A DNA stretch of 64,000 bases from a virus, in IMG/VR virus record IMGVR_UViG_3300046007_003307, positions 41,120-105,119 of that record; one strand, given 5' to 3'. The notes under the pieces were generated by a model, which was given only the letters and a program-made list of their open reading frames with translations, was not told the origin of the DNA and made no database searches. A program made the position numbers and the translations under genes. Positions 36,003 to 44,897 of this stretch are shown piece by piece (positions within the stretch are counted from its first letter, which is position 1; every line of letters starts with the position of its first letter).

Positions 36003-36400
36003 GAATATTAATTTGTGGTCTGCCAGGCTCGGGTAAAACTACACTAGCACATGCATTATCAACATTGATAGATTGTATATGGTACAATGCTGATGCAGTT
36101 AGAAGCAAGTATAATGATTGGGATTTTTCTGAAGAAGGCAGACTACGTCAGGCAACACGTATGAAAAAGTTAGCCGATGACAGCAACGGTCACATTGTAT
36201 GTGACTTTGTTGCTCCTACCAAAGAGATACGTGATATCTTTGATGCTGACTATGTTGTATGGATAGATACAATTAAACTAGGTAGATTCGAAGATACAAA
36301 TAAAGTATTTGAGCCACCGGAGCATTACGATATACGGGTAACAGAACAAGATGCCGCACGTTGGGCAGCTATTATTGCCAAGGAAATAAATGAAGCCTAA
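35999..36400 (+). CDS. APS-kinase-like P-loop kinase (133 aa)
   Basis: Walker A GLPGSGKTT at 7-15, then WYNADAVRSKYNDWDFS, RQATRMKKLAD, and WIDTI..GRFEDTNKVFEPP near residue 90. This order follows adenylylsulfate kinase (CysC), which phosphorylates adenosine 5'-phosphosulfate. At 133 residues it is shorter than CysC (about 200), and NADAVR replaces the usual DGDNVR/DADAVR, so the substrate may not be APS. Overlaps the carbamoyltransferase stop (ATGA) and the deaminase start. Phage proteins of this type are sometimes called small-molecule kinases. Confidence 0.65.
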   Translation: MRILICGLPGSGKTTLAHALSTLIDCIWYNADAVRSKYNDWDFSEEGRLRQATRMKKLADDSNGHIVCDFVAPTKEIRDIFDADYVVWIDTIKLGRFEDTNKVFEPPEHYDIRVTEQDAARWAAIIAKEINEA

Positions 36401-36812
36401 ACACCAAACAGCACACATGCGAGCCGCACATATCTACGCTGAACTAAGCACAGCACGTAGACTTAAAGTGGGCGCACTTGTAGTTAAAGATGATAGAATT
36501 GTATCAATTGGCTACAACGGTATGCCCAGTGGATGGGACAACAACTGTGAATATGATTTAGAAGATGGAAATATTAAAACTAGACCGGAGGTATTACATG
36601 CAGAAACTAACGCACTTGCGAAATTGGCTAGAAGTACTGAGTCTGGTCTTGATGCTGATTTATTTGTTACTCATAGTCCTTGCTTGGATTGTGCCAAGCT
36701 CATATATCAGAGTGGTATTAAACGAGTATTCTATGCTACTGCTTACCGCGATAATTCCGGGATTAATTTCCTTAAATCTTCGGGTATTGACGTAGAGCAA
36801 CTAGATGTTTGA
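36390..36812 (+). CDS. dCMP deaminase (140 aa)
   Basis: Deaminates dCMP to dUMP, the substrate of thymidylate synthase. Zinc site H70-A-E72 and P97-C98-LD-C101 are intact, and GYNGMPSGWDN is the usual nucleotide-binding loop. Length 140 is on the short side for phage enzymes (T4 Cd is 193). It supplies the TMP pathway with the thymidylate synthase (45148) and DHFR (46705) encoded on the other strand. It is the only clear nucleotide-metabolism gene inside the decoration operon, which suggests insertion or that the region is expressed early. Confidence 0.88.
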   Translation: MKPKHQTAHMRAAHIYAELSTARRLKVGALVVKDDRIVSIGYNGMPSGWDNNCEYDLEDGNIKTRPEVLHAETNALAKLARSTESGLDADLFVTHSPCLDCAKLIYQSGIKRVFYATAYRDNSGINFLKSSGIDVEQLDV

Positions 36813-39213
36813 TGTGTTCTACACGGGCCCAAAGCCTGGCTTATTTCCATTTGAACTGCCAGCTGATACACTAGCGGAAGCTGCTAGTTTAAGTCGTACT
36901 AAGTTTTTTTGGTTCGTCGATGGACAAAATGATTACACAGGATTTGATTTTAATTTTCAGGCAGTGCCTTGGGAAGAACATCAAATACACACATGGCCAA
37001 ATCAATGGCAGGTTGACGGAGGTGTATATTTTGCTAACAAATATACTATACAAGATCGTATACATAATTACCATTCAGACACCTATACACATCGACTACC
37101 CAACTTAGATTATTGGGATTATCGTGACTGTGACCCTGCTAGTGTAGATCAACGGTGGGCACCAGATCCATTGGATCCTCCTTACATCTATCAGTTTCCT
37201 GTTAAGTGGGGGCGCGAGCAAGTAGATGGACCACGGTATTGCGTACCAGGTGCCGCAGAAGTAAAATACCTATACGACTTTACAGCAGAGTTTAATCCAC
37301 AGTTAGAATTATGGACTGTACCAGAAGAAATTAATGCTGAAGATATTGATTTTACCTGGCGACCTGATCCTGACCATCCTCCTTACATCTATCACTTTAG
37401 TTCAGAGTTCCAAGTGAGTTCTGGATTAACCTATACAGTGCCTGGTGCAGTCGATGTCAAGTTTGTGGACATGATGCCCACTAAGACGGGCAATGCTATA
37501 CAGGTCTTGGACATATTCTTTATTGATAAAAGCAATGCCAGCGCGGCTGTGCGTTATGAAATGTTAGTAGATGAATATCCGCATGCACAAAAGATACGCT
37601 ATGCCAATTCAATGATGGATACTATTGCTCGATGTGTTACACGCAGTAAGACCAGTAAGTTTTGGATAGTCAGTAGTGAAAACATTTACACAGACTTTAA
37701 CTTTAGTTGGCACGCTGAACCTTGGCAAGGCCACATGATGCATGTGTTTGGATCACAGCATCAAAAGTGGAGCGATACCTACTTAATTAATCGCAGTGAA
37801 TTTACTCGCTGTAGGGCGTGGGCTCGGAATCTAGAAGAGTTTCCTAATCTGCATTTTGTCACAGATCAGCCTGTGTATATTCCTGATGACCTGCATGACA
37901 TATACTTTGTTGATCACGGTAATGACAATGATCAACTTGAACAACTGCAAAAGAAACACCCCGATATCAAATCAACTCGTTATGTTGATAACTACCTCGA
38001 TACCTTTAAGCGTATTATGTCAACTGCTTCAACAGAACATGTATGGATAATCAGTAGCCTATGTGATTATACACGCTTTGACTTTAGTTGGCAACCGGAA
38101 CCCTGGCAGAAAGAAATGATACATGTGTTTCCTAGTGCTAACCAAGCTCGTGGTGATACATTCTATATACATGTTGAATCATTTAAACAACAGATGGTTG
38201 AACTTGCTCTGTTAGATTGGTTCAACGTTATTAACTACTGTGAAGAACAGCGTGTTCCAAGACTACCTATGCCCGTGCATACTTACCAAGGAGATAATTT
38301 AATCACTGCGGTTAGCGAACACGAGTTTAAACATCCATATACTTGGTTTTGTAAACGAGATCGTGGTATAGTGTATAACCCTAGCATTTGGTACGCAAAA
38401 GATAAGAAAATCGTCTCGTTTACGCCCGATAATAGCTATGTTTTGGCACCGAGAGAGGCCAAAAACTATATCAGTACACAAGTATACTATTATCCATATA
38501 TTGATAAAATACCGACGTTTTATAGCCCTCAACAGGATATTATTTTTATCAGTTATGACGAAGTTGAAGCCGATGCTAACTGGGCCAAGCTAGGTAGTAA
38601 ATATCCTAATGCTAAAAGACTGCATGGTGTAGAGGGAATGGAAAATGCTCTACGTGCGGCTGCTGAATTAAGCGAAACTGAATGGTACTACGCTGTATTT
38701 GCTAAAACAGAAATACATCCTGGGTTTGAATTTGATTTTAGTCCTGATTACTTTCAATTGCCCAAGCATTATATATTCTATGCACACAATGAAGCCAACG
38801 GATTAGAGTATGGTTATGCAGGAGTTATATTATACAATGTTAACCTTGTTAAGACTGTGACTGAATTTGGTATTGATTATACTATGAGTGCACCGCATGC
38901 TGTTATACCTAAACTAAGTGCTATTGCACATATAGGCGCAACTCCGTATCAAGCCTGGCGCAGTGCATTTCGTGAATGTGCAAAACTTGCACAGATACAT
39001 GAAGAAACTGGCTGTATTGAAACTAAACATAGACTACACACATGGACAACCACAGCCCGTGGGCCTAATGCTGAATGGATATTAAAAGGTGCCAACGATG
39101 GTGTTGCCTTTTATTCAGCCAATAAAAATTCCCATCAAACACTTAAACAAGCATTTAGATGGGAATGGTTAGCTAGGCAGTTTGCGGAATTGTATCCCGA
39201 AGTTGATCGATAA
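36805..39213 (+). CDS. Multi-repeat glycosyltransferase-like protein (802 aa)
   Basis: Modular protein. Two modules repeat D.FSW..EPWQ..M.HVF.S..Q..GDTY.I (about residues 239-335 and 366-455), each introduced by FFIDK/YFVDHGN; a diverged copy (FNFQAVPWEEHQIHTW) starts at about 50. Two short modules with DPPYIY...VPGA.(D/E)VK(F/Y) lie near 123-150 and 195-225. Residues 580-800 are homologous to the 298-residue protein at 21538 (SYDE, AKRLHG, YQAWRSAFRE). The motif YYAVF replaces the acidic DGDN of that protein, so catalysis in this copy is doubtful. It may be a scaffold or processive transferase. No membrane segment. Its stop lies inside the convergent epimerase gene. Confidence 0.6.
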   Translation: MFDVFYTGPKPGLFPFELPADTLAEAASLSRTKFFWFVDGQNDYTGFDFNFQAVPWEEHQIHTWPNQWQVDGGVYFANKYTIQDRIHNYHSDTYTHRLPNLDYWDYRDCDPASVDQRWAPDPLDPPYIYQFPVKWGREQVDGPRYCVPGAAEVKYLYDFTAEFNPQLELWTVPEEINAEDIDFTWRPDPDHPPYIYHFSSEFQVSSGLTYTVPGAVDVKFVDMMPTKTGNAIQVLDIFFIDKSNASAAVRYEMLVDEYPHAQKIRYANSMMDTIARCVTRSKTSKFWIVSSENIYTDFNFSWHAEPWQGHMMHVFGSQHQKWSDTYLINRSEFTRCRAWARNLEEFPNLHFVTDQPVYIPDDLHDIYFVDHGNDNDQLEQLQKKHPDIKSTRYVDNYLDTFKRIMSTASTEHVWIISSLCDYTRFDFSWQPEPWQKEMIHVFPSANQARGDTFYIHVESFKQQMVELALLDWFNVINYCEEQRVPRLPMPVHTYQGDNLITAVSEHEFKHPYTWFCKRDRGIVYNPSIWYAKDKKIVSFTPDNSYVLAPREAKNYISTQVYYYPYIDKIPTFYSPQQDIIFISYDEVEADANWAKLGSKYPNAKRLHGVEGMENALRAAAELSETEWYYAVFAKTEIHPGFEFDFSPDYFQLPKHYIFYAHNEANGLEYGYAGVILYNVNLVKTVTEFGIDYTMSAPHAVIPKLSAIAHIGATPYQAWRSAFRECAKLAQIHEETGCIETKHRLHTWTTTARGPNAEWILKGANDGVAFYSANKNSHQTLKQAFRWEWLARQFAELYPEVDR

Positions 39214-40159
39214 AATCCTGCGCTAATAACCAATCAAGATATGCAGGAATGCCCTGTTCGATATCCCATACAGGTGTATAGTCTAGCATGTGTTTAATCT
39301 TATCGCTGTTAAGTGTATCGCGATTAGGATAAAACGCATCATGTGGTTTAATAATAATTTCACCACCTAATCTTTGTTGTACAAGTTCAGCGGCTTCTAA
39401 AATAGTGCGCCCACGGCCACGTGTACAGTTAAAGATTTGATTAACTGCTGCCGGATTCAATGCGGCTTCTGTAAAATACCCTGCAACATCTTCTACAAAA
39501 CTAAAATCTAGTCGATTATCTGGACCCTGTACTGTGATAGCACCATTGCGCAATGAACCTGCAGCCATTTGACTTATAACACGTACTACCATATCGCGTG
39601 TACCATACAAAGCACTTGGTCGCATAATAACATATTCTAAGTCATGATCCTGTGCCCAGATCTTAACCATACGCTCACCTTGCAATTTGTAACTACCGTA
39701 TAGGGTTAATGGATCACAGTCAGCAGTTTCATCCGGTGCGGCAGTTTTAAATTCACCGTAGACCATACTACTAGACGCAAATACAAGTCGTTTAACGTGA
39801 TGTTGTGTGCAATTTAATAATATGTTAGCAGTAGCACTAACCATGTTATTGGCGGCATCAACAGGATTACGGTGCACCATCTTAGCATTGGGATATGTTG
39901 CCACATGAATAACAACATCTGGTTTAAAATCATTAAACACACCATTAATAAACAACTGATCTTCGATGCGTCCTTTGAATACTTGGTCGGCATCAGCTAG
40001 TGCAATACGCTGTGCCAGTACTGGGTTATATTCCCAGTCTGGAAATGTATAGTATTGATGATAGCAGTCCACTACACCGATAGTATGTCCTAATGCTTTG
40101 AGTTTACTACTGGTATGACTACCAATAAAGCCGTGTCCGCCTAAAATTAATATTTTCAT
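39173..40159 (-). CDS. NAD-dependent sugar epimerase/dehydratase, SDR family (328 aa)
   Basis: Extended SDR: NAD site GGHGFIG at 7-13, catalytic S129-S131 and Y154-GSY-K158 (YxxxK), RPSALYG, DFSFVEDVA. These enzymes epimerise or dehydrate nucleotide sugars such as UDP-Glc(NAc). It is paralogous to the enzyme at 43757 at the other end of the cassette. The last gene of the long minus operon; its 3' end overlaps the 3' end of the convergent 802-residue gene by 41 bases. Exact substrate unknown. Confidence 0.85.
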   Translation of the reverse strand: MKILILGGHGFIGSHTSSKLKALGHTIGVVDCYHQYYTFPDWEYNPVLAQRIALADADQVFKGRIEDQLFINGVFNDFKPDVVIHVATYPNAKMVHRNPVDAANNMVSATANILLNCTQHHVKRLVFASSSMVYGEFKTAAPDETADCDPLTLYGSYKLQGERMVKIWAQDHDLEYVIMRPSALYGTRDMVVRVISQMAAGSLRNGAITVQGPDNRLDFSFVEDVAGYFTEAALNPAAVNQIFNCTRGRGRTILEAAELVQQRLGGEIIIKPHDAFYPNRDTLNSDKIKHMLDYTPVWDIEQGIPAYLDWLLAQDFIDQLRDTIPQTA

Positions 40160-41214
40160 TTGAATGTCCTTAATGCATTAGTGATAGTGTTAATTTCTTC
40201 ATCGGTTAATGTGTGTTGACAGGGTATGCCTAGACTACGTTCACTTAACCATGTGCTATTATGTAATACAACATCACACAGATATAATTCTTCTTCGTGT
40301 ACCAGTGGTTGGTAATACACTTGACTATCAACTCCGTGGGCTGTTAAATGATCTCTTAATTGCTGTCTAACTTCTAAATCTGCACATCGAATAATAAATT
40401 TATGCCAGGTATGTTGACCTCTAGTAGTGGGAGCAATTAGTCTATCACTGGTAATGTTTATTATAAACTCTTCTGCTATGGATTGTCTACGGTCACGCCA
40501 TTGTTGATGATGATCGACACAACACAACACCTGTGCCGCTTCTAGGCTACTCATCATACTATTAGCACCAGCAGTAATAGCCACATCGCTATTGATGTTC
40601 TTACCATGTGTGCGCCACTTACGTGCCCACACAGCAAATTCATCATCATCTGTTAGTATTGCACCGCCACTGCCAAATGCTGGAATTGTTTTTGTTGGAC
40701 TAAAGCTAACTGCACTGGCTATACCCTGGGCAAGACTACTACGACCTTGTCTATCAAACGTTTCTATGCTTTGTGCAGCATCCATAACAAACGGAATGTC
40801 TAGGTCAGCTATCTTATCATAATCTTGTGCTAGTCCAAACAGGTCAACACCTACAATACCATTTAATCCGCCAATGTCATTTAGTTTTACATGATAGTTA
40901 GCATCCACATCAAGGAATATAGGAACTAGTCCGGCTCGTTCGATGGCATTAACTGTGGCAATAAATGTATAGCTAGGTACACCTATAAGAGATTCTTCAG
41001 GGAAATGGTACTCTAAAATGCAACGTAAGGCGTCTGTACAGCTAGCAACTGTGATAGCATGCTTGCGACCACTATAATCGCATAACCACTGCTCTAACGC
41101 TAAAGTGCTAGGACCTTTTTGAGCCCATCCTTGACTGGCAACTAGATCCATACCGGCAAGTGCGGCATGTCTGATCTCAGACCAGATACGATCTAATTGA
41201 AATAGCTTGATCAT
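40156..41214 (-). CDS. DegT/DnrJ/EryC1 aminotransferase (352 aa)
   Basis: PLP-dependent sugar aminotransferase. The internal-aldimine Lys is K175 in SFSPTKTIPAFGSGGA; DAAQS at 145-149 contacts the cofactor; ASCTDAL near 58-63 binds the phosphate. Forms an amino sugar from a keto nucleotide sugar made by an SDR enzyme. Overlaps both neighbours by 4 bases. Paralogue of the aminotransferase at 42705, but with PAFGSGGA versus GCLGDGGA after the Lys, so the two probably differ in substrate. Confidence 0.88.
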   Translation of the reverse strand: MIKLFQLDRIWSEIRHAALAGMDLVASQGWAQKGPSTLALEQWLCDYSGRKHAITVASCTDALRCILEYHFPEESLIGVPSYTFIATVNAIERAGLVPIFLDVDANYHVKLNDIGGLNGIVGVDLFGLAQDYDKIADLDIPFVMDAAQSIETFDRQGRSSLAQGIASAVSFSPTKTIPAFGSGGAILTDDDEFAVWARKWRTHGKNINSDVAITAGANSMMSSLEAAQVLCCVDHHQQWRDRRQSIAEEFIINITSDRLIAPTTRGQHTWHKFIIRCADLEVRQQLRDHLTAHGVDSQVYYQPLVHEEELYLCDVVLHNSTWLSERSLGIPCQHTLTDEEINTITNALRTFK

Positions 41215-41852
41215 TTAATACAACGATACCGAACTTCGAAAGATTCTGCATAGGTACTACCCAACATCTGTCCACGTAGTGCAGATTGGCCTTTGATATT
41301 GTGCAGTAATGTATCACTAAAGTAGCTATCATAACATTGGATAGCTTGAATTTTTGTATCGATGTATGGAGCAATGTCTACAAATATATTAGGTACGAAT
41401 TCCTTGTTACGATTAGTATAAGGTCCGCCTTCCATGCACCATAGTTCGCCTTGATAACGACGTAGACTACTGTTGACGATATGGAAAGTATTTACATGAT
41501 CCTGATGATGATCGCCCGGGCTGTGTGTGATGACTAAATCATACTCTTTGCCCTGCATGTAGGAATCAAGTTGTTCTACAGTGGCACTATCCCATTCCAA
41601 TACAGGGCGACCAGTTGCATCTAATCGATTATTGAGAAAGGTAAACTTAGTACCAATGACCCGTTCACTTGCTGAATATTCAGCAACCATTTTATCCTTG
41701 TCACGCCACACGCTTGGACGCGGCACATTGTCATTACGTGCTACTACAATATCAAATTCTGCACCTTGATCACGGAATTTTAATAACGTACCCAAGCAAC
41801 CTAATTCAATATCATCTGGATGTGCGCCCACTGCTAAAATACGTTTATACAT
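41211..41852 (-). CDS. PIG-L/LmbE-family deacetylase (213 aa)
   Basis: Zinc-dependent N-deacetylase. AHPDDIELG at 10-18 is the family signature, giving metal ligands H11 and D14, and HSPGDHHQDH near residue 110 supplies the further His. Members remove N-acetyl groups from GlcNAc derivatives (PIG-L, MshB, BshB). In this sugar cassette it probably exposes an amine on an N-acetylated sugar. Length is normal (about 220). Overlaps neighbours by 4 and 8 bases. Confidence 0.85.
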   Translation of the reverse strand: MYKRILAVGAHPDDIELGCLGTLLKFRDQGAEFDIVVARNDNVPRPSVWRDKDKMVAEYSASERVIGTKFTFLNNRLDATGRPVLEWDSATVEQLDSYMQGKEYDLVITHSPGDHHQDHVNTFHIVNSSLRRYQGELWCMEGGPYTNRNKEFVPNIFVDIAPYIDTKIQAIQCYDSYFSDTLLHNIKGQSALRGQMLGSTYAESFEVRYRCIK

Positions 41853-42708
41853 TTAATTTCCTTGACATTAATTCTACCGTTTGTGTTACTCTTAACATAT
41901 GATCCATATCTGCTCTTGGCTTATCACCACTATCAACACAGCGCATAAAGTCTTGTATCTGCGCTTCTAGTGGCGACTGCTTGGGATTAAGCTGCACCAC
42001 CGAAGTCTTTGCTTCTTTAAGATTGCCCTCGGCATACCCGCCTTCAGTAATATGCAACGCTGTGTCATCTAACCATATCTGGCATTCATCACAGGTAATA
42101 ACAAATTCTCTAACTTTAGTAGGCCACTGCCATCCTAATATTATTGTAGCACCTTTATTAGGATATGTCAATCCAAATTGTGCATAATCATATTGCGGAC
42201 TATTATTTAAATGAGTACCGTTCCCGTCAATAGTCAGCGGTAAACTATTGGTTAACTTATCGATTACACTGATATCATGCGGAGCCAAGTGCCAGGCTAG
42301 ATCTATATTAGTCTGTAGTCTACCCCAATTTAGTCTGCGACTTTCTACGTGACGCACATTTAATGTTGACACAAGTTTTAACATATATTCTATGTTTGGT
42401 TGGAATAAAAGTATATGACCAGCTTGGTAGACTAGGTCCTGTGATCTAGCTAGCTCATTTAATTCTTGTTGTTCCGCTACGCTCATACAAGTAGGTTTCT
42501 CGCACAATACGTGAATGCCCTGTTCAAGATACCATTTGGTCATTGTGTAATGTTGATCGGCTGGTGTGGCAATAATAACAGCATCTAATGTTTTATTCTG
42601 CCAACTGTCGCCGTTCTTAATATCCATGATGACAATAATAGCCTGATTACTAGCACTATTAACAATTTTGCTACCCCAATAACCTGCACCTGCTATGCCT
42701 AGTTTCAT
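41845..42708 (-). CDS. Gfo/Idh/MocA-family oxidoreductase (287 aa)
   Basis: N-terminal Rossmann fold with GAGYWG at 6-11 and the family motif CEKPTCMS near residue 69 (EKP holds the catalytic Lys). The C-terminal half carries H-A-PHDISVIDKL, the usual DxxxH-like region. Reported members oxidise the 3-OH of UDP-sugars to give the keto group for aminotransferases such as WlbE/WbpE; here it lies between deacetylase and aminotransferase genes and could do this. Length is slightly short for the family (about 330-380). Confidence 0.82.
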   Translation of the reverse strand: MKLGIAGAGYWGSKIVNSASNQAIIVIMDIKNGDSWQNKTLDAVIIATPADQHYTMTKWYLEQGIHVLCEKPTCMSVAEQQELNELARSQDLVYQAGHILLFQPNIEYMLKLVSTLNVRHVESRRLNWGRLQTNIDLAWHLAPHDISVIDKLTNSLPLTIDGNGTHLNNSPQYDYAQFGLTYPNKGATIILGWQWPTKVREFVITCDECQIWLDDTALHITEGGYAEGNLKEAKTSVVQLNPKQSPLEAQIQDFMRCVDSGDKPRADMDHMLRVTQTVELMSRKLNV

Positions 42709-43760
42709 TTGAATTCTCTTTTAACAGTAGTGGCAATTAATTCAACTTCACTATCAGTTAGAAACTGATGTGTAGGTATGGCTAAATTCATTCGACTATA
42801 ATATTCTGTATTAGGCAACTGAGCATTGATATTATATGCAGGCTGTTTGTAGGCAAGATTGCTGTAATATCTACGTGATTCGATATCTTTTGCTTTAAGT
42901 GCGGCTTCGATTTGTTCTGACTGTTCACTTAATACAATATATTGATGCCGTACATTGTACCCTTGCGCAAATTGCGGAATAACCTCAAACAAGTTTTTAA
43001 ATTGTTCGTCGTAGTATGCAGATATTTCTCTGCGACGACTGTTCCATTGATCTAAATGTGGTAATTTGTTATCAAGTAATTCTGCTTGTATACTGTCCAA
43101 TCGACTATTATATCCTACATGACTGACATTGAATTTACTTTCTTGTCCGTGATTGCGTAGCTTTTTAATAGTAGCGGCATAGTCTGCATTGTTAGTAGTA
43201 ACTGCACCACCATCACCCAAGCAACCTAAATTCTTAGTAGGATAGAAACTAAAGCAGGTTAGATCAGTAACACTGCCAACCATGCGATCTTTATATCTGG
43301 CACCAGTGGCCTGTGCCGCATCGCTGATAGTAGCTACTGGAAACTTAACCTTATCCCAATCACATGGCTGACCAAACAGATCCACACCGATTATGGCCTT
43401 GGTACGACTATCTACAGCAGCCAAGGCATCATCCATGTTCATGGTTAGATATTGATCAACATCAACTAGGCGTATCTCTGCACCTAAGTTAGCAATAACT
43501 TCGTATGAGCTTAACCAAGTAAGTCCTACAGTAATAACATTGTCGCCGGGCTTAACACCTACTGCATCTAAACTTAATCGTAGTGCGTCTGTGCAATTGC
43601 CTACGGCAATAGCATGTTCTGCTTGTGTATAAGCGGCAAAGTTGCTTTCAAAGTCGCGCACTGCTTTGCCTAAAATAAAGTCCTGTCTAGTTAATGTGCC
43701 TGCACATAATTTATCTAAACTATGTTCGCGCTCATAATGAAAATCACTTAATTTAATCAT
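42705..43760 (-). CDS. DegT/DnrJ/EryC1 aminotransferase (351 aa)
   Basis: PLP Lys K176 in SFYPTKNLGCLGDGGA, the classic motif of nucleotide-sugar 3- and 4-aminotransferases; DAAQATGA at 147-154; GNCTDAL near 55-60. Likely acts on the keto sugar formed by the Gfo/Idh dehydrogenase immediately downstream. Overlaps the epimerase upstream and the dehydrogenase downstream by 4 bases (ATGA), so expression is coupled. Confidence 0.88.
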   Translation of the reverse strand: MIKLSDFHYEREHSLDKLCAGTLTRQDFILGKAVRDFESNFAAYTQAEHAIAVGNCTDALRLSLDAVGVKPGDNVITVGLTWLSSYEVIANLGAEIRLVDVDQYLTMNMDDALAAVDSRTKAIIGVDLFGQPCDWDKVKFPVATISDAAQATGARYKDRMVGSVTDLTCFSFYPTKNLGCLGDGGAVTTNNADYAATIKKLRNHGQESKFNVSHVGYNSRLDSIQAELLDNKLPHLDQWNSRRREISAYYDEQFKNLFEVIPQFAQGYNVRHQYIVLSEQSEQIEAALKAKDIESRRYYSNLAYKQPAYNINAQLPNTEYYSRMNLAIPTHQFLTDSEVELIATTVKREFK

Positions 43761-44719
43761 ATTTTATAATACTCAGAATTAATAAACCAGTTATAATATT
43801 TGTAAAAACCTTGTTCTACATCTACTGTAGGTGTGTAGCCTAAATCTTGTTGAGCACGGCTAATATCTAATTGACCGCGTTTAGGAAAACTCAAATCTCG
43901 TGGACCAACTACTAATTGCCCTTGACCGGCAATTTTAATAGCAAGTTCGGCAGCATCTTTAAGTGTCCATTGACGTTGCTCACTGCGTGTGATATTATAG
44001 ATGTTACCATTGGCCTTATCAAGTGTTGCGGCCAATACAATACCTTGAGCAGTATCTTCTACATAGGTAAAGTCCAGAACTTCATCTGGACCATGCACCT
44101 TAAGAGTCTGACCTCGCATGGCAGCCAGCATGAACTTACTGACCACACGGTCTTCGACATCCCACTCACCATATACAGCACTAGGACGAATAATCACATG
44201 CTCAAAGCATCCACGTCGACTATAGTCTTCTACAAGTTTCTCGCCCATGTATTTCATAATACCATATTGGCCCTGCGGAGTACAATGAGCTGATTCTGTA
44301 ACATCTGAGGTAAAGTCACCGTATACCATACTAGAACTTATATAGACAAACTTTTTAATATTATGTTCTTTGCTTAATTCTAGTAGGTTGATCAACCCAG
44401 TAGTCATAACTTCACTGGCTAGTGCAGGATCTTGTTCTACTACTTTTTGTCTAGGAAAGCTGGCCATATGAATAATCACATCTGGCTGTTCAGTAGCAAA
44501 CAAGCTGTTTAATCGTGTTTGGTCACGTATATCAATTTTATACGTTTCGCTGGTGTAGCGAGTGCGTCTGTGCGCAGCCAAGTATATAATCTCTGCAGTA
44601 GGGATAAAACCGTAGTTAGTAAATGTGTCTACTACAACACATTCATGACCTAGTGCTTCTAAGAAACGTGTAACATTGTGCCCAATAAAGCCAGCACCAC
44701 CTGTGATAAGATATTTCAT
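43757..44719 (-). CDS. NAD-dependent sugar epimerase/dehydratase, SDR family (320 aa)
   Basis: GGAGFIG at 7-13 (NAD), S128-S130, Y152-GIM-K156, RPSAVYGEW, DFTYVEDTA. Same family as the gene at 39173, and both have SSSMVYG and VHGPDEVLDFTYVEDTA-like strands, so they are paralogues. First gene of the sugar cassette; starts with an ATGA overlap with the 53-residue gene upstream. Substrate unknown. Confidence 0.86.
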   Translation of the reverse strand: MKYLITGGAGFIGHNVTRFLEALGHECVVVDTFTNYGFIPTAEIIYLAAHRRTRYTSETYKIDIRDQTRLNSLFATEQPDVIIHMASFPRQKVVEQDPALASEVMTTGLINLLELSKEHNIKKFVYISSSMVYGDFTSDVTESAHCTPQGQYGIMKYMGEKLVEDYSRRGCFEHVIIRPSAVYGEWDVEDRVVSKFMLAAMRGQTLKVHGPDEVLDFTYVEDTAQGIVLAATLDKANGNIYNITRSEQRQWTLKDAAELAIKIAGQGQLVVGPRDLSFPKRGQLDISRAQQDLGYTPTVDVEQGFYKYYNWFINSEYYKI

Positions 44720-44877
44720 CTACCGCGGCCCGCTGATTTTTTAGTAGGCTTGTTACTAGCAACTTTACCTTTAGGTGTGCCCTTGCCAGTATCAACGGTT
44801 AAGTTGGTATGAGTGATGTTTTGTTCTGCTTGTTTCTTTTCTAATGCCTGCTTGACTAAATCTTTAAGTGATGCCAT
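44716..44877 (-). CDS. Small basic protein (53 aa)
   Basis: Starts MASLKDLVKQALEKKQ and ends in a Lys/Arg/Ser-rich tail (KKSAGRGR). An AAGGA ribosome binding site lies 8-9 bases upstream of the ATG, and the stop overlaps the epimerase start (ATGA), which supports it as a real gene. The first 25 residues should form an amphipathic helix and the rest is disordered. I do not recognise it; the basic tail suggests nucleic-acid or protein binding. Confidence 0.6.
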   Translation of the reverse strand: MASLKDLVKQALEKKQAEQNITHTNLTVDTGKGTPKGKVASNKPTKKSAGRGR

Positions 44878-44897
44878 TGTTCTATTCCTTAGATAGT

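Noticed and set aside
42143-42171. TTGACA-17-TACAAT on the minus strand inside the Gfo/Idh gene
   Set aside because: The -10 is one base off consensus and it is not close before a start codon (about 290 bases to the deacetylase). It may be real but I could not support it.
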